From Sphingobacteriaceae bacterium (GTDB taxonomy: Bacteria > Bacteroidota > Bacteroidia > Sphingobacteriales > Sphingobacteriaceae): a stretch of 64,000 nt of DNA. The DNA lies in assembly GCA_017745075.1 (NCBI GenBank), contig JAGIAD010000003.1, positions 310,001-374,000 on the forward strand. The letters run 5' to 3'. How positions within the stretch are numbered: the first letter of the stretch is position 1; every line of letters begins with the position of its first letter. The position numbers and the translations under genes were made by a program. The notes beneath the pieces are model-generated. The model had not been told where the DNA came from. It saw nothing but the letters and a program-made list of their open reading frames with translations, and made no database searches. This document shows, in pieces, positions 27,229-35,836 of this stretch.

Positions 27229-28248
27229 TTATTCCTCGAAACTGATCAATGCTTTAATTAAAGATTCATTTGCATGAAGCAAGTGGTTAAATTTTTCTTT
27301 TACCTGCGTAAATGGAACACGATGGGTAACAAAATCCAAAGGTTTAATTAACCCTTTTCTGATACAGTCAATCACATATGCAAAATCATGTGGCAAGGCA
27401 TTTCTACTGCTCATCAGCATGGCTTCACGCTTGTGAAACTCGGGGTGTACCACTTCAATAGTACCTTTCTGAAGTCCTATCATGATAAATTTGCCTGTAT
27501 GTGCTAAAAACCTGAACGCATTGTTAATGGCTTTTAAATTTCCTGTGCAATCAATTACCACTTTAGCGAACTCACCATTGGTAATCAGCGATAGTTGCTC
27601 CAATGGATCTTCTTTTAATGGATTTATGGTATGCGTAATACCTAAACGTTCGCGGCAAAAAGATAACCTGTTATCATTAACATCTATCACAACCACCTCA
27701 GCCCCGCTTATTTTGGCAAAAGCAATAGTACCAAGGCCAATTGGCCCTGCTCCGAGTATCACCACGGTATCGCCCTTGTTCAGCTGTGCCAGGCCAACAC
27801 CATGTGCACCAATGGCCAATGGTTCTACCAATGCCAGTTCATCTACTGTTAATCCCTTACCGCTAACAATTGCTGATGCGGGAACAGTGATATACTCCTG
27901 CATGGCCCCATCAATATGAACACCAAAAACTTTAATGTTAACACAGCAATTGGTTCTGCCACTGCGGCAGGCAATGCAGGTACCACAGTAAAAATATGGA
28001 CTAATTGTAACCAGGTCTCCGGCTTTAAAATCCTGCCCTGCGTCAGCACTTACCACTTCGGCAGCAATTTCGTGTCCGAGTATTCTTGGATATTCAAAAA
28101 ATGGCTGTGTTCCTTCAAATGCATGGTAGTCGGTGCCACAAATTCCCAGTCTTTTCATCCTGAGCAGCACCATGCCCTCTTCAACAAGTGGCATTTCTTT
28201 ATTGATATAGCTAAATTCTCCTGGTGTTTTACAAACTAATGCTTTCAT
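27229..28248 (-). CDS. zinc-dependent medium-chain dehydrogenase
   Basis: Cytoplasmic NAD(P)-dependent sugar or polyol dehydrogenase, 339 residues. The catalytic zinc site is visible (GICGTDYHAFEG, GHE), as is the structural zinc cluster (four Cys in YFYCGTCIACRSGRTNCC), with a Rossmann motif GAGPIGLG and NAD-selecting Asp in VVVIDVNDN. It sits 7 nt after an aldo/keto reductase and near a mutarotase and fucosidase, so it probably oxidises an L-fucose-derived intermediate such as a keto-deoxy acid or lactone product. The exact step is not decidable from sequence. Confidence 0.9.
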   Translation of the reverse strand: MKALVCKTPGEFSYINKEMPLVEEGMVLLRMKRLGICGTDYHAFEGTQPFFEYPRILGHEIAAEVVSADAGQDFKAGDLVTISPYFYCGTCIACRSGRTNCCVNIKVFGVHIDGAMQEYITVPASAIVSGKGLTVDELALVEPLAIGAHGVGLAQLNKGDTVVILGAGPIGLGTIAFAKISGAEVVVIDVNDNRLSFCRERLGITHTINPLKEDPLEQLSLITNGEFAKVVIDCTGNLKAINNAFRFLAHTGKFIMIGLQKGTIEVVHPEFHKREAMLMSSRNALPHDFAYVIDCIRKGLIKPLDFVTHRVPFTQVKEKFNHLLHANESLIKALISFEE

Positions 28249-28255
28249 TGTTATT

Positions 28256-29290
28256 TTAAAAATTCAATAATCCCTGTGCTTTCATTTCCTGCCAAAACCC
28301 GTCGGGAATTTTCTTTTCGGCCAGGGCGGCATTAACAGCCACTTTTTCAGGTCTTGTGGTATTTAAAGCGATACTTTTTACTCCCGGAAAGCCCGCAGAA
28401 AAACTAAAACAGGCTTCAGCCGGGAGTACATTAAACTCATCACAAATCTGGAAAAATTTCGCTCTCCAATCCAAAAGCATTTTCCCGGTTAAACTGCCGG
28501 CTTCTACAGGCTGGTAATTATAAAAATCTCCGCCGGTTAAAAACCCACCGTTAAATATGGCAGAGTTAATTACTTTAATATTTTTCTGGTTGAGTTCATT
28601 TATAAACGCCACCAGTTCCTGAGGATGCGATTTGAGAGTCAAACTATTGGCAATCATCACCCAATCGAGCTTTACATCTGCTGCTATTGTACGGATGATT
28701 TTCCAGTCTTTTGCACCGACACCAATGGAAGATACCAGGCCAGCAGATTTTAATTCGGCCAATGCCATATAGGCATCCAGAATTTGCTGATAACGTTCTT
28801 CGTAATCTTCCTGGCTTTCGCTTGCAATAAGATATTCATCAGGATCATGTACCGATACCATTTTTGCCGGATAATCGCCCAGCAGCTTGTTGCCTTGCTC
28901 GAAGCATTTTAATATCCCATCGTAACTGATCATCTGGACAGCATCGTGTTCAATATCTTTCCAAACCCCTGCTTCAAATGTAGGTTCAGGGGTTAAAAGT
29001 GCTGTTCTGTACCAGCCGAGCTTATTACTGATGACTACCTGCTGCGGATCTACATTTAAATCGCGTAAACATTTCCCCAATGACTCCAGTGCGAGGCCTG
29101 CTCCATATTTGCCGGCTGAATCAAAAAACGTAACCGGTTTTGATGAAGCCACACATGCTTTTACAACCTCCAGTTTAACGCTATAATCTACCGCCTGATA
29201 AAGATTGCCCAAACTACTGGTACCAAAAATAACCGGCGGTAGTTCTTCTGATTTTAAGGCCTGGGTAGTATCACCTGATCGCTCCATCAT
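28256..29290 (-). CDS. aldo/keto reductase, L-fucose dehydrogenase-like
   Basis: Cytoplasmic AKR-fold oxidoreductase, 344 residues. Catalytic Asp/Tyr are in FFDSAGKYGAG, Lys in ISNKLGW and His in VSVHDPDEY. It resembles D-threo-aldose (L-fucose) 1-dehydrogenases, which turn L-fucose into its lactone. Its start codon shares one base with the mutarotase stop, so the two are tightly coupled. A lactonase, fuconate dehydratase and aldolase are not seen nearby; the remainder of an oxidative fucose route must be elsewhere if this is the pathway. Confidence 0.87.
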   Translation of the reverse strand: MMERSGDTTQALKSEELPPVIFGTSSLGNLYQAVDYSVKLEVVKACVASSKPVTFFDSAGKYGAGLALESLGKCLRDLNVDPQQVVISNKLGWYRTALLTPEPTFEAGVWKDIEHDAVQMISYDGILKCFEQGNKLLGDYPAKMVSVHDPDEYLIASESQEDYEERYQQILDAYMALAELKSAGLVSSIGVGAKDWKIIRTIAADVKLDWVMIANSLTLKSHPQELVAFINELNQKNIKVINSAIFNGGFLTGGDFYNYQPVEAGSLTGKMLLDWRAKFFQICDEFNVLPAEACFSFSAGFPGVKSIALNTTRPEKVAVNAALAEKKIPDGFWQEMKAQGLLNF

Positions 29291-29628
29291 TACTGTGCGG
29301 TTAACTTAAAGATATTTTGCATAAGCATCCATTTTTCTCCCGGTTTCGCAGTTGGCAAAGCCTGCTGATATTTCCACATCAGCTGTTCCCACTCCGCTAC
29401 TTTGAGGTTAGCGGCATCCATTTCTGCCTTTTTTTCAAAGCTAAAATCATCGTTGGTTTCCATCACCATAAACAACCTGTTGGCAACCCGGTATATTTCC
29501 ATCTCTACAATTCCGGCCTCAGTAATACTTTGTTTAATCTCCGGCCAAACATTAAGGTGATAGCGTTCATATTCCTCAATAAGCTTCGGGTCATCTACCA
29601 AATCCAGGGCCAGGCAATGTCTTTTCAT
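29290..29628 (-). CDS. L-fucose/L-rhamnose mutarotase (RhaM-type)
   Basis: Small cytoplasmic alpha/beta-barrel-type mutarotase, 112 residues, full length for the rhaM family. The conserved start region (LALDLVDDPKLIEEYERYH), the HLNVWPE motif and IYRVANRLFMVMET are present. It interconverts the anomers of a 6-deoxy sugar. Between the fucosidase and the fucose dehydrogenase-like gene, the natural substrate is probably L-fucose. Confidence 0.9.
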   Translation of the reverse strand: MKRHCLALDLVDDPKLIEEYERYHLNVWPEIKQSITEAGIVEMEIYRVANRLFMVMETNDDFSFEKKAEMDAANLKVAEWEQLMWKYQQALPTAKPGEKWMLMQNIFKLTAQ

Positions 29629-29659
29629 ATTTTATTAAATTAATAACTGCTTTATTTTT

Positions 29660-31177
29660 TTATTTTTCAAATGATATTTTGAACCCGGTTACCTGCCAGG
29701 CCGGATAATCTGCAGGTTTTTTGATCACAAGTGAGCCCTCACGTTGTTCCCAGCTTAGTTTTTGTTTGCTGCCGAGCAGGGAAACGGCGCTAATGGCTTT
29801 ATTCAGGTATTTCGAATTTTTACCCAACAATTTCATTTCAATATCACCCTTAGGAACATTTAAACAAAATGCAAAAAGATCATTTCCTTTTGTAGTATAA
29901 CGGATATCGCTGCCCTCATATTCTCGGGTATCTGTCAATCCCCCGAAATCACCTCTTTTTTGGTTTGATTTAATGGTAGATGGTCCTTCGCCGTATACTT
30001 TCCAAGGTCTTGTGGCATAAATTCCCTCTCCATAAGTTTTGGTCCATTCGCCTATTTCTGTCACAATTTTAATTACATCAGGCTCTAAATCTCCTTCAGG
30101 AGTCTGCACAACATTAATTAATAAATTACCGTTTTTGCTCACGATATCTACTAAAAGCTGCGCAATTTCATTTGCATTTTTATATCTCTGCCCGGTTCTG
30201 TAATACCAATCGCCTATAGAGGTATCGGTTTGCCACGGGAAAGGACTAATCGAATCCAGTACTCCACGCTCAACATCCTGTGCCCATTTACCTTCAGATG
30301 GTTCTTTAGGAGTATAAACAGCTTCGAGCTTACCTTTATTTTTTGCTATATCCTGATTATAGTAATGTGCAACCATTTTACGCCCGTATTCTTCAAAAGG
30401 AAGCTTGCTATCAGAATAAAGCAAGTCCGGATGATAGTTATCAATAAGTTCGGTTACATATTCTGACCATTTTTTGTGCCATCCCGGATTATTGGTAAGC
30501 CATTCTTTGATGTTACTTGAATCGGCTGGCAAATGATAGAGGTCTGAATACTGAGGATCATGACCATCATATGGAACTCCTGCAAACTGGCCGGTTTTAT
30601 CCGATCCGTGGCTAGGCTGGAACCAGTTGAAACTGGCAGCAAGATGCTCCGAAACGCCAAAGCGTAATCCTTCTTTTTTAGCTGCCTTTTGCCACAAACC
30701 TACCACATCTTTATGCGGCCCCATTTTTACTGAATTCCATCTGTGGATTTTAGAATTCCAGAGGAAGAACATATCGTGATGTGAGCCCATACTTACAAAA
30801 TACTTTGCGCCAGCTTTTTTATAAAGGGCCATTAACTGTTCAGGGTTCCATTTTTCTGCTTTCCATAACGGGATGATATCTTTATACCCGAATTTAGATG
30901 GAGTGCCATAATGCGCTACATGGTACTTGTTCTGATCACTGCCCTGTACATACATGTGCCTGGCGTACCAATCGCCTTGCCTTGGAACGGCCTGCGGCCC
31001 CCAATGAGACCAGATCCCGAATTTTGCATCACGGAACCAGTCTGGATATTGATACTGTTTTAAAGATTCGTCGGTGGGTTTAAATTTCTCATTCCCAACC
31101 TGGGTGTTACTTTGCTGTGCCTGCACTTTTGCCAGCATGGAAAGTACGGTAACGGTTACTAATAATGTCTTTTTCAT
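29660..31177 (-). CDS. GH29 alpha-L-fucosidase
   Basis: Secreted or periplasmic retaining fucosidase, 505 residues with signal peptide (cleavage near KVQAQ). The TIM barrel has family motifs FGIWSHWGPQAVP, YFVSMGSHHDMF and HPDLLYSDSKLPF, where Asp256 is the likely nucleophile. A C-terminal beta-sandwich begins near residue 390. First gene of the operon GH29, mutarotase, aldo/keto reductase, zinc dehydrogenase, GH97. This supplies free L-fucose to the following catabolic enzymes and gives the locus its substrate signature. Confidence 0.93.
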   Translation of the reverse strand: MKKTLLVTVTVLSMLAKVQAQQSNTQVGNEKFKPTDESLKQYQYPDWFRDAKFGIWSHWGPQAVPRQGDWYARHMYVQGSDQNKYHVAHYGTPSKFGYKDIIPLWKAEKWNPEQLMALYKKAGAKYFVSMGSHHDMFFLWNSKIHRWNSVKMGPHKDVVGLWQKAAKKEGLRFGVSEHLAASFNWFQPSHGSDKTGQFAGVPYDGHDPQYSDLYHLPADSSNIKEWLTNNPGWHKKWSEYVTELIDNYHPDLLYSDSKLPFEEYGRKMVAHYYNQDIAKNKGKLEAVYTPKEPSEGKWAQDVERGVLDSISPFPWQTDTSIGDWYYRTGQRYKNANEIAQLLVDIVSKNGNLLINVVQTPEGDLEPDVIKIVTEIGEWTKTYGEGIYATRPWKVYGEGPSTIKSNQKRGDFGGLTDTREYEGSDIRYTTKGNDLFAFCLNVPKGDIEMKLLGKNSKYLNKAISAVSLLGSKQKLSWEQREGSLVIKKPADYPAWQVTGFKISFEK

Positions 31178-31352
31178 TTGCTTTAAATTGCAATTATGCG
31201 TTTTGATCTGGAAATTAATCCAAAGGTTTCACTTGTGTGTAAGCCATAATTGAATGTTATATATTTGGTTTTCAAAATCAAAAATAAGTATCTTATCCGA
31301 TCTAAATTTGAATAAAAGAGACTATTTATTGTAAAATTCCGATATTTAAGAC
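31178..31352. promoter_or_regulatory. divergent control region, fucose operon and araC-type gene
   Basis: This 175-bp AT-rich interval separates the minus-strand fucose operon from the plus-strand AraC-type regulator and must hold both promoters. A TATATTTG element near 31260 fits the Bacteroidota -7 consensus TAnnTTTG, but no -33 box at the usual spacing is clear. Confidence 0.4.
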
Positions 31353-32240
31353 ATGATTAAACGGGTATTGCAGAACAACTTTTCGCTACTTAATGTAGAT
31401 TATGTGAAACTTAACGAAAAGTGGGACTATCATAATGTGATCAGCCCTTATTACCGCATCTACTATATAGATGAGGGTTCAGGTGAAGTGTCAGACCAAA
31501 CACAGCGCTTGCAGCTCGAGGCAGGTTATCTTTATATTATACCAAGCTTTACCCTCTGCAACTTACATTGCACAGGGTATTTAAGCCAGTATTTTGTTCA
31601 GTTTTTTGAAGAATCTGTAGATGGGGTTTCGCTTTTTGCCCAAAGAAGAACGGTGTCTAAAGTAAAAGCCAGCCCGCTTGACGTTGATCTTTTTAAGCGT
31701 TTGCTTGAAATTAACCCTGGTAGGGGGATCAACAGATCTGATGATCCTAAAGTGTATGAAAAAAATATCTTCTACCGGGAATACCAGGAATTGAACAACC
31801 GTCAGAATTTAGCGAGCTACCTGGAAACACAGGGGATAATCTTACAACTCACCGGCCGCTTTCTCGGCCAGCAATTATCTACCAGGCAGGAAATGCCCTC
31901 AACCCCTGTTAAGATCGCAGAAACCGTAAGCTATATTTTAGTAAATCTGCACAATGAACTCTCGGTTACTGCACTTGCAACACGTGTTAATCAGCATCCT
32001 GACTATTTTTCGCGCCTGTTCAAAACCTTTACAGGCGAGCGTCCTGTTACCTACATCCTTAGTAAACGGATAGAACGCGCGCAGTACCTGCTTGCCACAA
32101 GTCAATTGAGTTATTCTGAAATTGCCACCCGGACCGGATTTGATAATCTTTCGTATTTTTCCAAATCATTCAAAAAAAATACTGGTATGTCGCCCGGGGC
32201 ATATAAAAAACAGGTTTATAAGGTAGGATTTACTTTATAG
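31353..32240 (+). CDS. AraC-family transcriptional regulator
   Basis: One-component activator, 295 residues. The N-terminal cupin-type ligand domain (about 20-110) is followed by a linker and two helix-turn-helix motifs (about 190-290), with NELSVTALATRVNQHPDYFSR and the typical IATRTGFDNLSYFSKSFKK ending in GMSPGAYKK. It is divergent from the fucose operon with 175 bp between, which makes it the probable fucose-responsive controller. No membrane segment is present. Confidence 0.93.
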   Translation: MIKRVLQNNFSLLNVDYVKLNEKWDYHNVISPYYRIYYIDEGSGEVSDQTQRLQLEAGYLYIIPSFTLCNLHCTGYLSQYFVQFFEESVDGVSLFAQRRTVSKVKASPLDVDLFKRLLEINPGRGINRSDDPKVYEKNIFYREYQELNNRQNLASYLETQGIILQLTGRFLGQQLSTRQEMPSTPVKIAETVSYILVNLHNELSVTALATRVNQHPDYFSRLFKTFTGERPVTYILSKRIERAQYLLATSQLSYSEIATRTGFDNLSYFSKSFKKNTGMSPGAYKKQVYKVGFTL

Positions 32241-32331
32241 AATTTAATACCAGTGGTTTTGCCGTAAAAGATTGCTTAGTCGGCTGGAAAAGCCTTCTCA
32301 CAACGATTTTTAGTTAACTTAACCTTAGCGG

Positions 32332-33933
32332 TCAGTTGGTAATCCAAAAAGTTCTTTCTACCGGAGTTGCAGATTGAATCTTCTTGTCTGGAGTATCATA
32401 TCCGTATTGCCAGGCCACTACCGTTACTTTTACCGGGAATTTGCTCCGTGGCGGAACAGGTGTAAAAAAAAGATGATTATCTGCAATTTCAGCAGGTCCT
32501 TCTTTAATGTAATAAGAGACCGGTAAACCAACATCAGATTTAGCATTTAAGGTAAATGACTTTATATTTCTTTGATAATTGGCAATTACGGGAAAATTAA
32601 TCTGTTGCGGCTCCCCCTTCTGATTAGGCAAAGGAATTTTAAAGCCCAGCTGTTGTATTGCCGACCTGTATTTTGCATCGCCTTTCTGACTGGCTATTAA
32701 CCAGATATCATTGCTCCTTTTTTTGTTATTAAAGCCCATCCGGTAAAAGGCAATCTTAAAAGTCGAATCGTTTATTTTTTTCACAGGCCCGCATATTCTT
32801 GAAATAACGATTTTTTCGACCGGTCGGTAACTGCTATCGGCTTTACCCGTAGCCGGGTTGGTATTGATGGCTGACAGATGAAAAGAGATTCCATCTGCCA
32901 AAGGTTTAAAAACTAGCCTCGCACCGACAAAATCGGCCACCGATAATGGTTTCCCATTTTGCCTGAAGCCAATGGTGCGTCGTATTTTCCCCCTGGCCCT
33001 TGCATAAAATTTTTCGGTGGCAGATGCCATTTGCTGATCAAAAGCCCAGCCTGCTTCGAACTTGTTGCCTTTATATTTTTTAGCGGGGGCCGATTCCCAG
33101 TGGGGCAATTCGTTATTTCGCCACCTGTCTATCAACCAGCCGGTTTCAGGGTTTACCGGTTTAAGTGATGGAAAAGCATCAATAGGTTGTTTTTTGGGCA
33201 GTCTAGCCTTAACTGCCTTGGCAATAAACAGGTTAACATAGGAGATAAGATCATCTGAAAAATCAAAATGGCCATGACCGGCATCACAAAAAAAGGCTAA
33301 AGGCGTGTTGGGATTATCGTTCCTGTATTTCATGGCCGGGGCAATCCTTCCTTCAAGCCACTCATCCTCACCCATTACAAAAAGACCCGGAATGCCATTC
33401 AGGTTTCTTTTTCCCCAATCCGGATTGGGCCGCCCGCTACCGGTCATATTCGTTAAAGGCGCATCGCCATGTATCGATAAAACGGCAATGGTCCGGTGGG
33501 GATTACAGGCAGCATAATTCCATGGATAACTCGCTGCAGCCGAATGCCCGATGGGGATAACCGGCGAGAATGCCAACTCGCTGTAGCCCGAAATTTCGGC
33601 AAGATCTTTTAGCATATTTTCAAAAATTACCGAAGAGCTGAACTGAAATACCATATCTACCGATGGGGTAATCCAGATTTCGGCAATACCTAACCCGGAA
33701 AGATTTTTCCTGAATGCACTATGCTCCAGTATGCCTTCTTCCAGCATATTGTGTTGGCCAATAATTACCCCTTTCACCTGCTTACAATTAGGAGGTATCC
33801 ATAAAAATGCAGTCGGCCTCTCGCCGGTTTCGGTAGAAATGCTGCCATTTACCGGTACAGACCATTGCCACTCTGCAGCTGAACCGAGCAACGATTGCAA
33901 AATAAATATTGCTAAAAAAAAAACCTTTTTCAT
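32332..33933 (-). CDS. secreted alpha/beta-hydrolase with unknown C-terminal domain
   Basis: Exported protein, 533 residues with signal peptide (cleavage near GSAAEW). Residues about 40-240 form an alpha/beta-hydrolase: oxyanion-type GVIIGQHN, nucleophile elbow IGHSAAAS (Ser131), acid near GEDEW and His220 or His222 in DAGHGHFDF. Such domains are carbohydrate esterases or lipases. Residues 260-533 form a beta-rich part with no family I recognise; motifs include AGWAFDQQMASATEKFYARAR and a late FTPVPPRSKFPVKVTV. An acetyl or feruloyl esterase role on plant polysaccharide is a guess from context. Confidence 0.75.
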   Translation of the reverse strand: MKKVFFLAIFILQSLLGSAAEWQWSVPVNGSISTETGERPTAFLWIPPNCKQVKGVIIGQHNMLEEGILEHSAFRKNLSGLGIAEIWITPSVDMVFQFSSSVIFENMLKDLAEISGYSELAFSPVIPIGHSAAASYPWNYAACNPHRTIAVLSIHGDAPLTNMTGSGRPNPDWGKRNLNGIPGLFVMGEDEWLEGRIAPAMKYRNDNPNTPLAFFCDAGHGHFDFSDDLISYVNLFIAKAVKARLPKKQPIDAFPSLKPVNPETGWLIDRWRNNELPHWESAPAKKYKGNKFEAGWAFDQQMASATEKFYARARGKIRRTIGFRQNGKPLSVADFVGARLVFKPLADGISFHLSAINTNPATGKADSSYRPVEKIVISRICGPVKKINDSTFKIAFYRMGFNNKKRSNDIWLIASQKGDAKYRSAIQQLGFKIPLPNQKGEPQQINFPVIANYQRNIKSFTLNAKSDVGLPVSYYIKEGPAEIADNHLFFTPVPPRSKFPVKVTVVAWQYGYDTPDKKIQSATPVERTFWITN

Positions 33934-33961
33934 TCGATCTGGTTATTAACTGATGATAAGC

Positions 33962-34156
33962 CTATTTTTCCAATGAGAAGAACAAGGTACCAAAGCCGGC
34001 ATTATCGGCATTTCCTGAGGCTTCGGGCCTGAATTTTTCTGCAACCTGTTTCGTATAGCGGTATGCGCTGGCCGGAATTCCTTTTACCATGAAGGCATAG
34101 TGGCTGTATAGCTCATCTATTGATGAAATATGCTGTCCGGCAGGATAAGCAAATTC
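33962..34156 (-). pseudogene. C-terminal remnant of an alginate-lyase-fold gene
   Basis: The minus strand encodes 64 residues and a stop at 33962, reading LYSHYAFMVKGIPASAYRYT, then KQVAEKFRPEA and AGFGTLFFSLEK. This aligns along its length with the C-termini of the two lyases in the window (KQVIDQVGPEG...PGFGTFLYLGSK; QFAEKVRPEGG...LGFGTLTFSR). There is no start codon at the head: the frame begins at a stop inside a 24-bp palindromic segment directly next to the intact lyase gene. It is the tail of a lost tandem paralogue. Confidence 0.8.
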
Positions 34157-34164
34157 TTATCCTG
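34141..34164 (-). terminator. perfect hairpin at the lyase/remnant junction
   Basis: CAGGATAAG and CTTATCCTG are perfect 9-bp inverted copies with a 6-nt spacer, located 25 nt after the stop of the lyase gene. It could terminate that transcript, or mark the recombination point where the paralogue was lost. No T-run follows. Confidence 0.5.
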
Positions 34165-34189
34165 ATCAGGTTGATTTTATAAAAAGTTC

Positions 34190-35317
34190 CTATTTGCTAC
34201 CTAAATATAAGAATGTACCGAATCCAGGCTGATCACGATCGTAGCCTTCAGGGCCTACCTGATCGATTACCTGCTTGGTAAATGGCATTGACATCCCTTT
34301 ACGCGTAACATAATGGTTGTAAACCATTTGGTAAACCGGGATAAATTTACCCCTGCTTACGGTAGAAATTTCATTCCAATCGCTGTATTTTCCGGTAATA
34401 TCTTTCCATGTTCTGAAAGGCACGTTATTACCCAGATTATAACTGGCTACATATTCAAATCCTTTTAAAAGGCGGTTTTGCAGTGCACCATACAGATCGT
34501 TGCCTTGCTTCCAGGCAATCTCGCATACCGTAGCCATGGCACCTATACCCAGCTGGGAATGACCCTGGTCTCGTCCGCTTTCCTGTATCTGGCCGGTTTC
34601 ACCGTCAATATAATTGGCTATTGTTCCATTATCGTTTGCATGGAGGTAAAAATCTACAGCTTTATTGTACATTTTCTCATCATTTAAGTAAATGGCTGCC
34701 GAAATGTAAAACTTGGTAACAATTGGTCCCCAGTTTCCGTTGGTATAGGCTGGCGTGCGGTAAAAAGTTTCGGCTACGGGCAGAAATATATTTTTTACCA
34801 TGGCAATTATTTTATCAAGCTGCACCTTATTACCAGATTTGTAACTGTATTTCAATATTTCCAATGCATTTACAATTTTTAAACCTTCGAGCCCTACCAG
34901 CAATGGTGCATCATTGGTTGCGGGGATGCTTTTTAAAGAATCGGCATAGGCCTCAAGAACGGTTAATGCCCTTTCGGCATGTGCTTTATTATGAGTTGCT
35001 ACCCACATAATACTATTGAGGTAAGCTGCACTAAAATCTGCTTCCATCCTGCTTTTGGTATTTCCATGTTCCCCATCGCGTGAAATAATCCTGAATGGGC
35101 CTTTCATTTTATAATCGGCACTGGCTAATGGATTACTACTTAACAATTTATAAGATCCGTAACCTGGCGATGCAGGCTGCTGTGCGGTTAGATATATCCG
35201 CTCTAAATCAGCTTTGTTAAATAAAATACCCGGGTGAACAAATTTTTTCTGAGCATATGCTGCAGAAACCGTGAAGAATACAAAAAAGGCTAGTGCCAAT
35301 CGATGTTTTTTTTTCAT
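34190..35317 (-). CDS. polysaccharide lyase, alginate-lyase fold (PF05426-like)
   Basis: Secreted alpha/alpha-toroid lyase, about 375 residues. The start at 35317 gives a signal peptide (MKKKHRLALAFFVFFTVSAA, cleavage near AYAQ); an upstream ATG at 35356 adds 13 residues with no signal character. Motifs shared with the second lyase in this window include GNWGPIVTKF and the strongly conserved QESGRDQGH, which should lie in the active site. Family members cut uronic-acid chains such as alginate or glucuronan. The target here is unknown; GH88 downstream in the window would process the unsaturated ends. Confidence 0.87.
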   Translation of the reverse strand: MKKKHRLALAFFVFFTVSAAYAQKKFVHPGILFNKADLERIYLTAQQPASPGYGSYKLLSSNPLASADYKMKGPFRIISRDGEHGNTKSRMEADFSAAYLNSIMWVATHNKAHAERALTVLEAYADSLKSIPATNDAPLLVGLEGLKIVNALEILKYSYKSGNKVQLDKIIAMVKNIFLPVAETFYRTPAYTNGNWGPIVTKFYISAAIYLNDEKMYNKAVDFYLHANDNGTIANYIDGETGQIQESGRDQGHSQLGIGAMATVCEIAWKQGNDLYGALQNRLLKGFEYVASYNLGNNVPFRTWKDITGKYSDWNEISTVSRGKFIPVYQMVYNHYVTRKGMSMPFTKQVIDQVGPEGYDRDQPGFGTFLYLGSK

Positions 35318-35356
35318 TGAAAACGAAGTTAAGGTAAATCTGAACGGATCATTCAA

Positions 35357-35836
35357 ATTTTTACTGGTTATAAATATATAGGGTATGACACCTAAAAGTA
35401 AAATGCAATACTCTAATAAAAGCGTTAAACAGAAATTACCCTATACCTATCAATTTGAGCGTATTTAACAAAATATTTTTACCCGCACCCCTGGCTAAAT
35501 AATTTTTTGGCTTTTCAGATTGGGGTACCCTTAAACAAAAACAACAATTCCAATAATCTGAAATTGCTGATTTTTGCGCTTGTAAACAAGCATTGGAGGG
35601 TGAGACTGTTAATTTTAACGTGAGTTTGGGTCTTAATTTCGTCATTGCGAACTGAAGAAGGGGCTTTGCGCAGGAGTGAAGCAATCTTTTTGATGATAAT
35701 TACATGATAGATTGCTTCGGCTCGCTCATATCCCACTTCGCAATGACGAAATACATTACAACAAACTGATAATCAAATATTAATACTCATAACTCACATT
35801 ATTTTTTATAATTAATTTTTTAATAGAAGTAAAAGG
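35357..35836. other. 480-bp intergenic region with repeat copy A
   Basis: The interval between the lyase and the second GH43 has no believable gene. Short open frames in it run through the repeat and lack start signals. The only structure is the palindromic repeat at 35637-35751. Confidence 0.6.
35637..35751. repeat. palindromic intergenic repeat, copy A
   Basis: Ends are a perfect 15-bp inverted repeat, TTTCGTCATTGCGAA and TTCGCAATGACGAAA. Inside, GAAGCAATCT pairs with AGATTGCTTC. The core (GCGAACTGAAGAAG and AGATTGCTTCGGCTCGCTCA) recurs in the same orientation in copy B. Such non-coding palindromes are spread through many Bacteroidota genomes. Confidence 0.8.

Noticed and set aside
35436..35736. 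Short minus-strand open frames in the intergenic region
   Set aside because: They run through the palindromic repeat and overlap each other; composition follows the repeat, not a protein.
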